Source of the DNA: Sphingobacteriaceae bacterium
GTDB taxonomy: Bacteria > Bacteroidota > Bacteroidia > B-17B0 > Aurantibacillaceae
Direction: 5' to 3'
Length of the DNA stretch: 64,000 nucleotides
NCBI GenBank assembly: GCA_016715905.1
Contig: JADJXI010000020.1
Span: forward strand, 1-64,000
The position numbers were made by a program, and so were the translations under genes. Of this stretch, positions 37,787 through 47,015 are shown piece by piece. Within the stretch, counting starts at the first letter, position 1. Each line of letters begins with the position of its first letter. A model generated the notes under the pieces. That model saw nothing but the letters and a program-made list of their open reading frames with translations, did not search any database and was not told where the DNA came from.

Positions 37787-38503
37787 TTATTTTAACTTTC
37801 GTAAATACATTTGCACGGTGTTTTCTAAACCAAAATACAAGGCATCACTTATTAAAGCATGCCCAATAGAAACTTCTTCTAATTGCGGAATATTTTTATT
37901 GAAGTACTGCAAATTTTCCAAACTCAAGTCGTGTCCGGCGTTCACACCCAATTTAAGTTGATGCGCTTTTTGCGCTGCAGTAATAAAGGGAGCTATTGCT
38001 TTTTCTTTATTGGTAAGAAAAGTACTGGCATAGGCTTCAGTATACAATTCAATTCGATCAGTTTCCGTTTCCAAAGCTCCTTCAATCATGGCAATTTCCG
38101 GGTTCACAAAAATCGAAGTTCTGATTCCCGCTTTTTTAAATACCTGAATTATTTCCTGTAAATATTTTTTGTGCGTTTTGGTATCCCAACCTTGATTACT
38201 CGTTAGTTGGTCTTGTGCGTCGGGCACTAAAGTAACTTGTTGAGGTTTTACATCTAAAACCAGATCAATAAATTTATTTTCTTTCGGGTTACCTTCAATA
38301 TTGAATTCAGTATATACTATTTTTTTTAAATTCCGCACATCGGCATAAGTGATATGTCTTTCATCGGGCCTTGGATGTACGGTTATTCCGTTCGCGCCAA
38401 ATCGTTGAATGTCCGCTGCACATTTTAATACGTCAGGCACATTTCCACCTCTGGCATTACGCAGGGTTGCAATTTTATTTATATTCACACTCAATTTGCA
38501 CAT
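37787..38503 (-). CDS. pdxJ: Pyridoxine 5'-phosphate synthase
   Basis: PdxJ condenses 3-amino-2-oxopropyl phosphate with 1-deoxyxylulose 5-phosphate to make pyridoxine 5'-phosphate (vitamin B6). Family motifs: LSVNINKIATLRNARGG at the N-terminus, GANGITVHPRPDERHI, FNIEGNP (catalytic Glu), VTLVPDAQDQLTSNQGW, TSIFVNPE, ELYTEAYA, LGVNAGHDLSLENL and the C-terminal EVSIGHALISDALYFGL. Start at ATG 38503; a GTG one codon upstream is possible. Length 238 is normal. Confidence 0.95.
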   Translation of the reverse strand: MCKLSVNINKIATLRNARGGNVPDVLKCAADIQRFGANGITVHPRPDERHITYADVRNLKKIVYTEFNIEGNPKENKFIDLVLDVKPQQVTLVPDAQDQLTSNQGWDTKTHKKYLQEIIQVFKKAGIRTSIFVNPEIAMIEGALETETDRIELYTEAYASTFLTNKEKAIAPFITAAQKAHQLKLGVNAGHDLSLENLQYFNKNIPQLEEVSIGHALISDALYFGLENTVQMYLRKLK

Positions 38504-38552
38504 CACACTAATTTTTCGTAACTTAAAGAGATTAAAAGTAAAACTTATTTCC

Positions 38553-38560
38553 TAATTTTG
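38553..38560 (+). promoter_or_regulatory. Putative -7 box upstream of the CBS-domain gene
   Basis: TAATTTTG fits TAnnTTTG and ends 10 bases before ATG 38571. Confidence 0.4.
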
Positions 38561-38570
38561 AATACAGAAT

Positions 38571-39233
38571 ATGTTGGTTGGCGATTTAATAACAGACGAG
38601 ATTCCTCCGTTAAAAGTAACGGACACGGTGGAAATGGCCTTAGACTGGATGGAGCAGTTTAAGGTAACGCATTTGGCTGTGGTTCATAATCGTGAATTAA
38701 TTGGTGTGGTATCGGAAGCAGATTTACTGGACTATGAGCACCCCGAGGAGCAAATCAATTCTACCAAAGTAGCTTTATTAAAACCCATTATCTATCATTA
38801 TCAGCACACTTATGATTTAGTAAAGCTAATGAGTAGTCTTAATTTAACCTTAATGCCGGTGTTGGATGAAAATGAATTGTATAAAGGCTGTATTACGTTA
38901 AAAGGCATAGTTCAAAACATCAGTAAAATGATGTCCGTTCAAAATCCGGGCGGTGTAATCGTACTGGAATTAAATCAGGTAGATTATTCTCTTACCCAAA
39001 TAGCCGGAATAATTGAAGGAAATGATTCTAAAATATTGAGTTTACATGTTTCTTCCGATCCGGATAGTAGCAGAATGGAAGTAACCATTAAAGTTAACCG
39101 AGAAGATTTATCGGGAATTTTACAAACTTTTGCCCGATATAACTATACCGTAAAAGCGCATTTTCAGCAAGGCGATTATAATTCAGATTATAAGAACCGG
39201 ATGGATGAATTTATGCGTTATCTAAACATGTAA
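38571..39233 (+). CDS. CBS-pair protein with C-terminal ACT-like domain
   Basis: 220 residues. Two CBS repeats at about 1-120 (VEMALDWMEQFKVTHLAVVH with VVSEADLLDY; then LVKLMSSLNLTLMPVLDE with CITLKGIVQNI) form a Bateman module that usually binds adenine nucleotides. Residues 130-205 (GGVIVLELNQVDYSLTQIAG; MEVTIKVNREDLSGILQTFA) look like an ACT-type ligand-binding domain. This is likely a cytoplasmic energy or metabolite sensor, without an enzyme domain of its own. It lies divergent from pdxJ and about 100 bases before lpxC-fabZ. Confidence 0.82.
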   Translation: MLVGDLITDEIPPLKVTDTVEMALDWMEQFKVTHLAVVHNRELIGVVSEADLLDYEHPEEQINSTKVALLKPIIYHYQHTYDLVKLMSSLNLTLMPVLDENELYKGCITLKGIVQNISKMMSVQNPGGVIVLELNQVDYSLTQIAGIIEGNDSKILSLHVSSDPDSSRMEVTIKVNREDLSGILQTFARYNYTVKAHFQQGDYNSDYKNRMDEFMRYLNM

Positions 39234-39334
39234 CTCGCTCGGATTTATTCACAAATTTGGTTTAGCATTCCCGAAAAATTGAGGTTTCCTATTTATAAAA
39301 TATTGGTATCTTTACCCTAATAGATTTAAAAAAG

Positions 39335-40771
39335 ATGGCCGAAAAACAAAAAACCATTAAACAAAAAATTTCAGTTACCGGTGTTGGTTTGCATACCGGT
39401 GAGCCAAACACAATTACTTTTGTGCCTGCACCTGAAAATCATTGGTATAAATTTCAACGTTGTGATTTGGAAGGCGAACCGATTATTGAAGCGGATGCGG
39501 ATTTGGTGGTTGATACGGCAAGAGGCACAACTTTAGAAAAAAACGGAGCCAAAGTTTATACCACCGAACATGTGCTTGCTGCATTGGTGGGTTTAGGAAT
39601 AGATAATTGTTTGATTCAGATGACCGGACCCGAAATGCCAATCATGGACGGAAGTTCTTGGAAATTTATTGAAGCTTTAGAAGCAGCCGGTATAGTTGAA
39701 CAAGAAGCGGAGAGAACGTATTTTGAATTAACTGAAAACTTAACTTACGAAGATCCGGTTAAAAAAGTAGAAATGCTTGCGGTACCTCAAGATACGTATC
39801 GTTGCACCGTAATGGTAGATTATAATAGTGAGGTATTAGGCACACAACATGCAGGAATATATTCTATAGATCAGTTTAAAGAAGAAGTTTCAAAATGCAG
39901 AACCTTTGTTTTTTTACATGAACTGGAAGCATTGTTGCAACATAATTTGATTAAGGGAGGAGATTTGGATAATGCCATTGTATTAGTAGATCGCGAGTTG
40001 CCCAAAGAAAAATTAGATCATTTACGTAAAGTTTTTAATAAGGAACATGTTGAAGTTAAAGGAAAAGGCGTTTTAAATAATACGCAATTGCATTATTATA
40101 ATGAACCGGCCCGTCATAAATTACTGGATATTATTGGCGATTTGGCTTTAGCCGGAAAACCATTAAAAATTCACGTACTCGCTGCACGTCCGGGGCATGC
40201 CGGCAATGTTTCTTTTGCTAAAAAAATAAAGCAAATGATACGCGAAGAGGCCATGCGGAAAAAGAAAAACATCATCACACCTTACGATTTAAATAAACCG
40301 GCCTTATACGACATAAATCAAATTCAAAAAATATTGCCGCATCGTCAGCCCTTTTTATTTGTAGATAAAATAATGGAAATTACGGAAGAGGGAATTGTTG
40401 GTGTGAAAAACATCAGCATGAATGAGGATTTTTTCAGAGGACATTTTCCGGAAGCTCCTGTTTTCCCTGGTGTGCTTCAAATTGAAGCTATGGCGCAAGT
40501 TGGCGGAATTTTTGCTTTAAGCAAAGTACCCGACCCCGAAAATTATTTGACTTATTTTATGAGTATAGATAAAGTTAAATTCAAACAACAAGTAATTCCG
40601 GGAGATACTATTGTTTTCAGATTATCATTAGTTACTCCCATTCGTCGTGGAATTGTGCATATGCGCGGTGAAGCTTTTGTGCGTGAAAAACAAGTAATGG
40701 AAGCTGAAATGATGGCGCTACTCTCTAAAGTAAAAGGCAAAGAAGTTAAAGAAACCGCTGAAGTAAATTAA
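39335..40771 (+). CDS. lpxC-fabZ: Bifunctional LpxC deacetylase / FabZ dehydratase fusion
   Basis: Residues 1 to about 310 are LpxC, the zinc deacetylase that commits UDP-acyl-GlcNAc to lipid A: GVGLHTGEPNTITFVPA, TTEHVLAALVGLGIDNC (zinc His), HKLLDIIGDLALAG (zinc His and Asp) and ARPGHAGNVSFAKKI (catalytic His). From about 325 the protein continues as FabZ, the 3-hydroxyacyl-ACP dehydratase: LPHRQPFLFVDKI, FRGHFPEAPVFPGVLQIEAM (catalytic His and Glu) and GDTIVFRLSL. This fusion is a known hallmark of Bacteroidota. lpxA follows after one base, giving the classic lipid A order. Confidence 0.96.
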   Translation: MAEKQKTIKQKISVTGVGLHTGEPNTITFVPAPENHWYKFQRCDLEGEPIIEADADLVVDTARGTTLEKNGAKVYTTEHVLAALVGLGIDNCLIQMTGPEMPIMDGSSWKFIEALEAAGIVEQEAERTYFELTENLTYEDPVKKVEMLAVPQDTYRCTVMVDYNSEVLGTQHAGIYSIDQFKEEVSKCRTFVFLHELEALLQHNLIKGGDLDNAIVLVDRELPKEKLDHLRKVFNKEHVEVKGKGVLNNTQLHYYNEPARHKLLDIIGDLALAGKPLKIHVLAARPGHAGNVSFAKKIKQMIREEAMRKKKNIITPYDLNKPALYDINQIQKILPHRQPFLFVDKIMEITEEGIVGVKNISMNEDFFRGHFPEAPVFPGVLQIEAMAQVGGIFALSKVPDPENYLTYFMSIDKVKFKQQVIPGDTIVFRLSLVTPIRRGIVHMRGEAFVREKQVMEAEMMALLSKVKGKEVKETAEVN

Positions 40772-40772
40772 C

Positions 40773-41546
40773 ATGATTTCAAATCTCGCTTCGGTAAGTC
40801 CGAAAGCAAAAATAGGTAAGAATGTAAGCATTGGTCCATTTGCCACCATTTTTGATGATGTGGAAATAGGAGATAACGTATATATACATCCCAATGCTTT
40901 AATTTATCCGGATACCATTATTGGCTCAGGTTGTCAGATTTTTCCGGGTGCCGTAATTGGTATAGTGAATCAGGATTTAAAATACAAAGGCGAAAAATCT
41001 AACACGGTGATTGGATCAAACACCGTTATACGCGAGTATGCCACTATACATAAAGGCACAGCTGATCGTATGACCACTAAGGTTGGAAACAATTGTTTGA
41101 TTATGGCTTATGTGCATTTAGGACACGACTGTATTGTTGGAAATAACGTGATTATAGCCAATAATGGAAGTTTGGCAGGGCACATTACCATTGAGGATTT
41201 TGCGATTATAGAAGGGGTAGTTTCTGCTCAGCAATTTGTAAATATTGGTGCACACTCTTTTATTGCCGGAGCCTCGTTGGTTAGAAAAAGTGTGCCGCCT
41301 TATATCCGTGTTGCTCGCGAACCGCTTCAGTTTATTGGTGTAAACACCATCGGATTGGGCAGAAGAGGATTTGACAAGGAAGTGATTAAGCAAATTGAAG
41401 ATATCTATAGAATTATTTTTGTACGCGGACATAACTTAACGAATGCGTTGGAAATTGTAGAATCAGAAATTCCGGATAGTATTTATCGAAAACAAATTCT
41501 GGATTTTATCAGAAACCAGAAAGACGGTATTGTGAGGGGAATTTAA
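40773..41546 (+). CDS. lpxA: UDP-N-acetylglucosamine acyltransferase
   Basis: First enzyme of lipid A synthesis, moving a hydroxyacyl chain from ACP to UDP-GlcNAc. A left-handed beta-helix is evident from hexapeptide repeats (IGKNVSIGPFATIFDDVEIG; IGSGCQIFPGAVIG), then the catalytic His in MAYVHLGHDCIVGNN and a helical C-terminus (RRGFDKEVIKQIEDIYRIIF). Length 257 is normal. It starts directly after lpxC-fabZ and is probably cotranscribed with the ABC ATPase gene that follows 17 bases later. Confidence 0.95.
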   Translation: MISNLASVSPKAKIGKNVSIGPFATIFDDVEIGDNVYIHPNALIYPDTIIGSGCQIFPGAVIGIVNQDLKYKGEKSNTVIGSNTVIREYATIHKGTADRMTTKVGNNCLIMAYVHLGHDCIVGNNVIIANNGSLAGHITIEDFAIIEGVVSAQQFVNIGAHSFIAGASLVRKSVPPYIRVAREPLQFIGVNTIGLGRRGFDKEVIKQIEDIYRIIFVRGHNLTNALEIVESEIPDSIYRKQILDFIRNQKDGIVRGI

Positions 41547-41563
41547 TCCCGTATTTTAAAAAG

Positions 41564-42202
41564 ATGAAGGCCCTTACCATTTCAATAAACAATGCAGGTA
41601 AAAAGTTTGGCAGAGAGTGGGTTTTCAGAAATCTGAACCAGGAAATTTTGCCGGGGGATAGACTAGTTATACAAGGAGGAAACGGCTCAGGTAAATCAAC
41701 TTTATTACAAATAATCAGTGGATTTATTTCCTTAAATGAAGGGGAAATTACTTTTAAAGGAAATGAATCCATTCAAATACAGGATATATACAAACAGATT
41801 TCTTTTGCATCTCCTTATTTACAATTGGTAGAAGATTTTACGTTAAGAGAAATGGCCGAGCATATTGTGGCATACAAACCGCTCATTTCTTCCATGCAGA
41901 TTAACGATTTAATTAAATTGTCGGGCTTACAGGCTTCCGAACATAAATTCATCAAACAGTTTTCGAGCGGAATGAAGCAACGCTTAAAAATAGCTTTAGC
42001 TTTATTATGCGACAGCGGCTTATTGTTATTGGATGAACCCATTAGCAACTTGGATGCGCAGGCGATTGACTGGTACAAAAATATGATTCAGGAATTTGCA
42101 GGTGACAGAACGGTGATAGTATGTTCAAACAATATACAAAATGAATTTTTCTTTTGCACCAAACACTTGAATATAGAGGATTATAAATTAATTGGTAAAT
42201 GA
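41564..42202 (+). CDS. Orphan ABC transporter ATP-binding protein with altered H-loop
   Basis: A 212-residue ABC ATPase: Walker A GGNGSGKST (residues 38-46), a short Q-loop region near 82-90, signature FSSGMKQRLKIALAL (about 133-147), Walker B LLLLDEPISNLD. At the position of the switch histidine the sequence reads VIVCSNNIQNE, so Asn replaces His. No permease gene lies beside it; it sits right after lpxA, an arrangement I recall as common in Bacteroidota. A role in lipid A or envelope work is inferred from position only. Confidence 0.85.
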   Translation: MKALTISINNAGKKFGREWVFRNLNQEILPGDRLVIQGGNGSGKSTLLQIISGFISLNEGEITFKGNESIQIQDIYKQISFASPYLQLVEDFTLREMAEHIVAYKPLISSMQINDLIKLSGLQASEHKFIKQFSSGMKQRLKIALALLCDSGLLLLDEPISNLDAQAIDWYKNMIQEFAGDRTVIVCSNNIQNEFFFCTKHLNIEDYKLIGK

Positions 42203-42331
42203 TGTTTTACCCTTAGTGAATTAGTAGTTTTCCAAAAATCCCCCATTCTGAGTAATTAATACCTTTTATTTTGCATTATTTGGCAAATCGCTTAATTTTA
42301 TTCTATATAATTTTAATCAAAATCTAATCTC

Positions 42332-43207
42332 ATGCTTTTAAAAATTTCCAACTTAAGTAAATTGTATGCCGACGGCACTAAAGCGCTAACGGATGTAAAT
42401 CTTGAAATTACTAACGGGATGTTTGGTTTACTAGGGCCTAACGGTGCAGGAAAGTCAACCCTCATGCGAACAATCGCTACTTTGCAGGAACCCAGTAGTG
42501 GAACTATTTTCCTGGATGAACTCGACATGATCAATAAAAAAGACGAGGTGAGAAAAGTGTTGGGGTATTTGCCTCAGGATTTTGGTTTTTATCCGAAAGT
42601 AAGCGCTGAAGATATGTTACACCACTTTGCCATACTCAAAGGAATTTCTGATAAGTCGGAAAGGAAAGAAATTTGCGATGCTTTACTCAATCAAACTAAT
42701 TTGTATGAAGTACGTCATCGATACATCGGTGATTATAGTGGTGGTATGCGCCAACGTTTTGGTATTGCACAGGCGCTATTGGGAAATCCAAAAATTGTAA
42801 TTGTAGATGAGCCTACCGCGGGCTTAGATCCACAGGAGCGAAACCGTTTTCATAATTTGTTGAGCGAAGTGGGAGAAAATATTATTGTGATTTTATCTAC
42901 GCATATTGTAGAAGACGTTCGCAATTTATGCAGCAATATGGCTGTAATGAATTTAGGTCAGGTTATGTTTAAAGGCCGAACCAGCGAAGCCTTAGATTTA
43001 TTAAAAGGAAAAATTTATTCTGCTACTATTGCCAAGGAAGAATTAGCCGATTTCCGTTTACATCATCAGGTTATCTCTACTAAAGTAGCAGATGGCAAAA
43101 TAATTGTGCATCTCATGAATGAGAACAATTTATCCGGCCAATTTAAACAGGTTGATGCGGATTTGGAAGACGTTTATTTTTCTTTTATTAATCAAAATAA
43201 AAACTAA
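42332..43207 (+). CDS. ABC transporter ATP-binding protein
   Basis: A 291-residue CcmA/NatA-like ABC ATPase: Walker A GPNGAGKST, Q-loop LGYLPQDFGFYPKVSAEDML, signature YSGGMRQRFGIAQAL, Walker B IVIVDEPTAGLD and switch His in VILSTHIVED, followed by a C-terminal regulatory tail of about 80 residues. It directly precedes the permease-peptidase fusion (3 bases between) and would energise it. A 129-base gap separates it from the preceding ABC gene. That gap contains a TTTG at 42279 and TAATTTTA at 42308, a possible but weak promoter. Confidence 0.92.
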   Translation: MLLKISNLSKLYADGTKALTDVNLEITNGMFGLLGPNGAGKSTLMRTIATLQEPSSGTIFLDELDMINKKDEVRKVLGYLPQDFGFYPKVSAEDMLHHFAILKGISDKSERKEICDALLNQTNLYEVRHRYIGDYSGGMRQRFGIAQALLGNPKIVIVDEPTAGLDPQERNRFHNLLSEVGENIIVILSTHIVEDVRNLCSNMAVMNLGQVMFKGRTSEALDLLKGKIYSATIAKEELADFRLHHQVISTKVADGKIIVHLMNENNLSGQFKQVDADLEDVYFSFINQNKN

Positions 43208-43210
43208 TTC

Positions 43211-46200
43211 ATGTTTAAAGAAATATTTTTATTCGAGCTAAAACTGTGGCTTAAACGTCCGGGAGTTTATATTTATTTTGTTATATTTTTTGCAATTTCT
43301 TTTTTATTGGGCGCAGCAGCCAGTGGCATGTTTAGCGAGGTGACAAACGATACCAATACGTATTTAAATTCGCCAATTATGATTGGTGGAATTTTAACCA
43401 GCTTCAGTTCAGATTATTTATTAGGGCTTATTACTATTTTGGTTTGTGTAGCTTTAATGGCCGGGTGTGTGCAAAAAGATTTTCAGTACAATTGTTTCCC
43501 GTTTTACTTTACGAAACCATTTTCCAAAACAAGTTATTTGTTTGGCCGTTTCACCGCCTCTTTTTTATTAACGGTATTAGTTAGTGTTGGTTTAATTATT
43601 GGTTTGTACTTGGCCTTTGCAATAGCGCCGAATGAGAATGGGCAAATTACCGAAAATCATTTTTCAAATTACCTGCAGGCGTTTTTAATTTTTACTTTGC
43701 CCAATGTATTTATGATTGGTTCGGTTTTTTTCAGTCTGGTTACCTGGACCAGAAACATGACCAGTGGCTATGTAGGAAGCTTGTTATTTTTAGTGATTGC
43801 CGGCATTGCTCGTACTATCACCAGCGATTTGGATAATAAAACCATGGCTACTTTAATTGATCCGTTCGGACAACAAGCATTACAGTTTGCTACTGAATAT
43901 TGGACTCCGGCCGAGAGCAATGTTAATCCAATTCCATTTAGCGGATATATTTTAGTGAACCGAGTTTTTTGGTTTTTAATTTCTCTGCTTTTATTAGGGC
44001 TTACCTTTTGGAGATTTAATTTCAATCAGTTTTTAAATCCGGTTTCTATTTTCAGTCGTAAAAAAGCAGAAAGAAAATCGCAACCATCCAAATTAATTCA
44101 AACCATGGGTCAACTTCCCAAAGTAACTCAGGTGTTTGATCGTAAATTAGTGTTTTCTCAAATACTTTTTTTAAGCAAATTTGAATTCAGAAAAATTTCT
44201 CGCTCCATATTTTTCTACATAATCATTTCTCTATGTATTCTGTTAACCGTATTGGTAAATAGTTATTCGGGTGTAATGTATGGAACAGTTACTTGGCCGG
44301 TAACCTATAAGCAAATTGATACAGCTGCAGGTTTATTTACTTTTTTCCTTCTAATACTTGTAATTTTTTATTCCGGTGTGGTGGTTTGGAGAGAAAGAGA
44401 TTGTAAGATTGACGAATTGGTAGGGGCAAGTCCGGTTAAGAATATTGTTTTATTTACCTCCAAGTTTATTTCAATTGTATTGCTTTGTTTAAGCGTTTTT
44501 GCAGTTTGTATGCTTACTTGTATTGGGATACAAACCTATGAGGGTTATTATAATTATGAAATAGGGCTTTACGTCAGAGAATTATTCGGAATGAAAACAT
44601 TCTCTTTAATTGGTTTAGTGGCTCTTGCTTTAAACTTACAAGTATTTTTTAAAAACAGGTATATTGGTTTTTTTGCTACGGTGTTGGTTCTTTTTGGAAT
44701 ACCGGCCATTTTAAATGCCTTTGATTATAGTAATGATTTATTGCGATTCAATTCAGGAGGCGGAACAATGACTTATTCGGATATGAATAAAATGGGACAT
44801 ACGGTTGGAACATTTTTTGTGAATAAATTTTATTGGTTAGGCATTATGCTAATTTTCGCAACATTTGCGGTTGCGATCTATCAAAGAGGAAAAGAAACTT
44901 CATTTAAAACCAGATTTAAAGTAGGAATGAAAGGATTCAATAAAGCGTACAAACTAGCATTATTGTTAGGTGGTTTTTTCTTTGTGGGCTGTGGTAGTGT
45001 GATATATTATAATATACGCGTGCTCAATCCGTATGTTACTTCTAAAATGCAGGAGCAAAAAACGGTTGATTTTGAATTAGCTTACAAAAAATATAAAAAT
45101 GAATTACAACCCCGTGTCGTCGAATCTAATTTGGAAGTAGATATTTATCCCGATGAGTTAGGTGCAACAGTAAAAGGCTATTATTTTTTGAAGAATAAAA
45201 ATAAGGCAGCCGTAAAAAGAATTTTTGTAAATATTTCTGAGCGGATAAAAATCGAAACGTTTAAGTTTTCAATACCCAGCAAAAAATTTATTGATGACCA
45301 AAAGAACGGGTTTTATGGTTATGAATTAAATTCTCCTTTAAACCCGGGTGATTCTATTAAATTCGATTTTGATTTAAGTTTTTTTCCGAAAAACTTTATC
45401 ATGAAAAAACAACAAACCCAAATTGTAGAAAACGGCACGTTCTTTAATAGCGGTATATTACCTAGCATAGGATATAGTGAAGATTCGGAACTTGGTGATA
45501 ATGCAACTCGTAAAAAATACAATCTGTCACCTAAACCCCGAATGGCTTCGGTTTATGATTCAAGTAAATATGGCAACACTTATATTTCTTCTGACGCAGA
45601 TTGGATTAGATTTGAATGTAAATTATCTACTAAAGATGGCCAAATTGCTATTGCACCGGGATATTTGCAAAAGGAATGGAAAGACAAAGATCCAAAAACC
45701 GGAAAAACAAGAAGCCATTTCCATTATAAAATGGACGCGCCTATTTTAAATTTTTATGCCTTTCTATCTGCCGAATATGAAGTCAAAAAAGATAAATGGG
45801 TAAATCCAATTGAAGCAGGAAAAGATGTAAATATTGAAATTTACCACCATAAAGGTCATGAATATAATATTGACGTGATGATTGATGCCATAAAGGCTTC
45901 ATTATCCTATTATTCAAAAAACTTCAGTCCTTATCAACACAAACAAGTTCGCATACTTGAGTTTCCGCGTTATTCATCCTTTGCGCAATCCTTTCCAAAC
46001 ACTATTCCATATTCTGAAAGTATTGGGTTTATTGCCCGATTGGATGAAAGTGATCCGGATGCTATTGATTATACTTATTACGTAACAGCGCACGAAGTTG
46101 CTCATCAATGGTGGGCACATCAGGTGATTGGCGCTAACGTACAGGGATGTACCGTAATGTCAGAAACAATGAGTCAATATAGCGCTTTAATGGTGATGGA

Positions 46201-46930
46201 AAAGAAATACGGAAAAGGTGCTATGCGCAAATTTTTAAAGTATGAAATGAATTCCTATTTAGGTGCACGTAGCGGAGAAAGTAAAAAAGAACAACCACTC
46301 ATTTTATGTGAGAATCAACAATACATTCATTATAATAAAGGCAGTGTGGTAATGTACGCTTTGAAGGATTATATTGGGGAAGATTCACTGAATAATGCGC
46401 TCAAAAAGTATATTCAAAAAGTAGGCTTTCAGGAACCGCCTTTTACAACATCTATGGAGTTTTATGATTTTATTAAAAATGCCACGCCTGATACTTTACT
46501 GGAAACGGTAAAGGATTTGTTTGAGCGTATAGTGGTGTTTGATAATAAAGTGAAAGATTGGTCATACCAAAAAATGAATGATGGTAAATTTAAAATTACA
46601 GCAACTATTGAGTGTTATAAATCACAAAGTGATAGTGTAGGTAAAGCAAAAGAAGTAGATTTAAATGATTGGATTGATGTGGGCGTATTTGGTAAGAATG
46701 ATAACTCATCCAAAATTTTAGGCGAAAGTTTTTATTTAAAAAAGCACAAGTTCAATAAAAAATCAAATACCTTAGAAGTAATAGTTGATCAGGAACCTTT
46801 TATGTTTGGAGTTGACCCGTATAACAAACTAATAGATAAAAACCCGGGAGATAATAGTAGAGATAAAAACGGAAAAGAAATTGGAGGGGGAAGTGGTTTA
46901 GGCGGCGGCGTGAGTATCCAAGCCGGATAA
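43211..46930 (+). CDS. ABC-2 type permease fused to an M1-family aminopeptidase domain
   Basis: 1239 residues. The first half (about 1-600) has some twelve or more transmembrane helices in ABC-2 style, including FGRFTASFLLTVLVSVGLII and VVVWRERDCKIDELVGASPV. After the last helix (about residue 590, LLLGGFFFVGCGSVIYYNIR) comes an extracytoplasmic M1 peptidase. Its zinc motif HEVAHQWW lies at residues 961-968, with the likely third ligand Glu about 20 residues later in SETMSQY; the exopeptidase GxMEN motif is not obvious. Such 'ABC permease/M1 aminopeptidase' fusions are known in Bacteroidota. It probably works with the ATPase directly upstream. The C-terminus is Gly-rich (GGGSGLGGGVS). Substrate unknown. 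Confidence 0.9.
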   Translation: MFKEIFLFELKLWLKRPGVYIYFVIFFAISFLLGAAASGMFSEVTNDTNTYLNSPIMIGGILTSFSSDYLLGLITILVCVALMAGCVQKDFQYNCFPFYFTKPFSKTSYLFGRFTASFLLTVLVSVGLIIGLYLAFAIAPNENGQITENHFSNYLQAFLIFTLPNVFMIGSVFFSLVTWTRNMTSGYVGSLLFLVIAGIARTITSDLDNKTMATLIDPFGQQALQFATEYWTPAESNVNPIPFSGYILVNRVFWFLISLLLLGLTFWRFNFNQFLNPVSIFSRKKAERKSQPSKLIQTMGQLPKVTQVFDRKLVFSQILFLSKFEFRKISRSIFFYIIISLCILLTVLVNSYSGVMYGTVTWPVTYKQIDTAAGLFTFFLLILVIFYSGVVVWRERDCKIDELVGASPVKNIVLFTSKFISIVLLCLSVFAVCMLTCIGIQTYEGYYNYEIGLYVRELFGMKTFSLIGLVALALNLQVFFKNRYIGFFATVLVLFGIPAILNAFDYSNDLLRFNSGGGTMTYSDMNKMGHTVGTFFVNKFYWLGIMLIFATFAVAIYQRGKETSFKTRFKVGMKGFNKAYKLALLLGGFFFVGCGSVIYYNIRVLNPYVTSKMQEQKTVDFELAYKKYKNELQPRVVESNLEVDIYPDELGATVKGYYFLKNKNKAAVKRIFVNISERIKIETFKFSIPSKKFIDDQKNGFYGYELNSPLNPGDSIKFDFDLSFFPKNFIMKKQQTQIVENGTFFNSGILPSIGYSEDSELGDNATRKKYNLSPKPRMASVYDSSKYGNTYISSDADWIRFECKLSTKDGQIAIAPGYLQKEWKDKDPKTGKTRSHFHYKMDAPILNFYAFLSAEYEVKKDKWVNPIEAGKDVNIEIYHHKGHEYNIDVMIDAIKASLSYYSKNFSPYQHKQVRILEFPRYSSFAQSFPNTIPYSESIGFIARLDESDPDAIDYTYYVTAHEVAHQWWAHQVIGANVQGCTVMSETMSQYSALMVMEKKYGKGAMRKFLKYEMNSYLGARSGESKKEQPLILCENQQYIHYNKGSVVMYALKDYIGEDSLNNALKKYIQKVGFQEPPFTTSMEFYDFIKNATPDTLLETVKDLFERIVVFDNKVKDWSYQKMNDGKFKITATIECYKSQSDSVGKAKEVDLNDWIDVGVFGKNDNSSKILGESFYLKKHKFNKKSNTLEVIVDQEPFMFGVDPYNKLIDKNPGDNSRDKNGKEIGGGSGLGGGVSIQAG

Positions 46931-46956
46931 ATATAGATTTAGAAAGATATACGGTC

Positions 46957-46998
46957 AAAAAAAAATCCCTGAACAATAACGCTCAGGGATTTTTTTTA
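46957..46998. terminator. Bidirectional terminator between convergent genes
   Basis: AAAAATCCCTGA pairs with TCAGGGATTTTT across a loop of about 9 bases, with an A run on the left and a T run on the right. It serves the permease-peptidase gene and the convergent sorting-domain gene. Confidence 0.85.
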
Positions 46999-47015
46999 AT
47001 TTTGTTTTAAATAAA

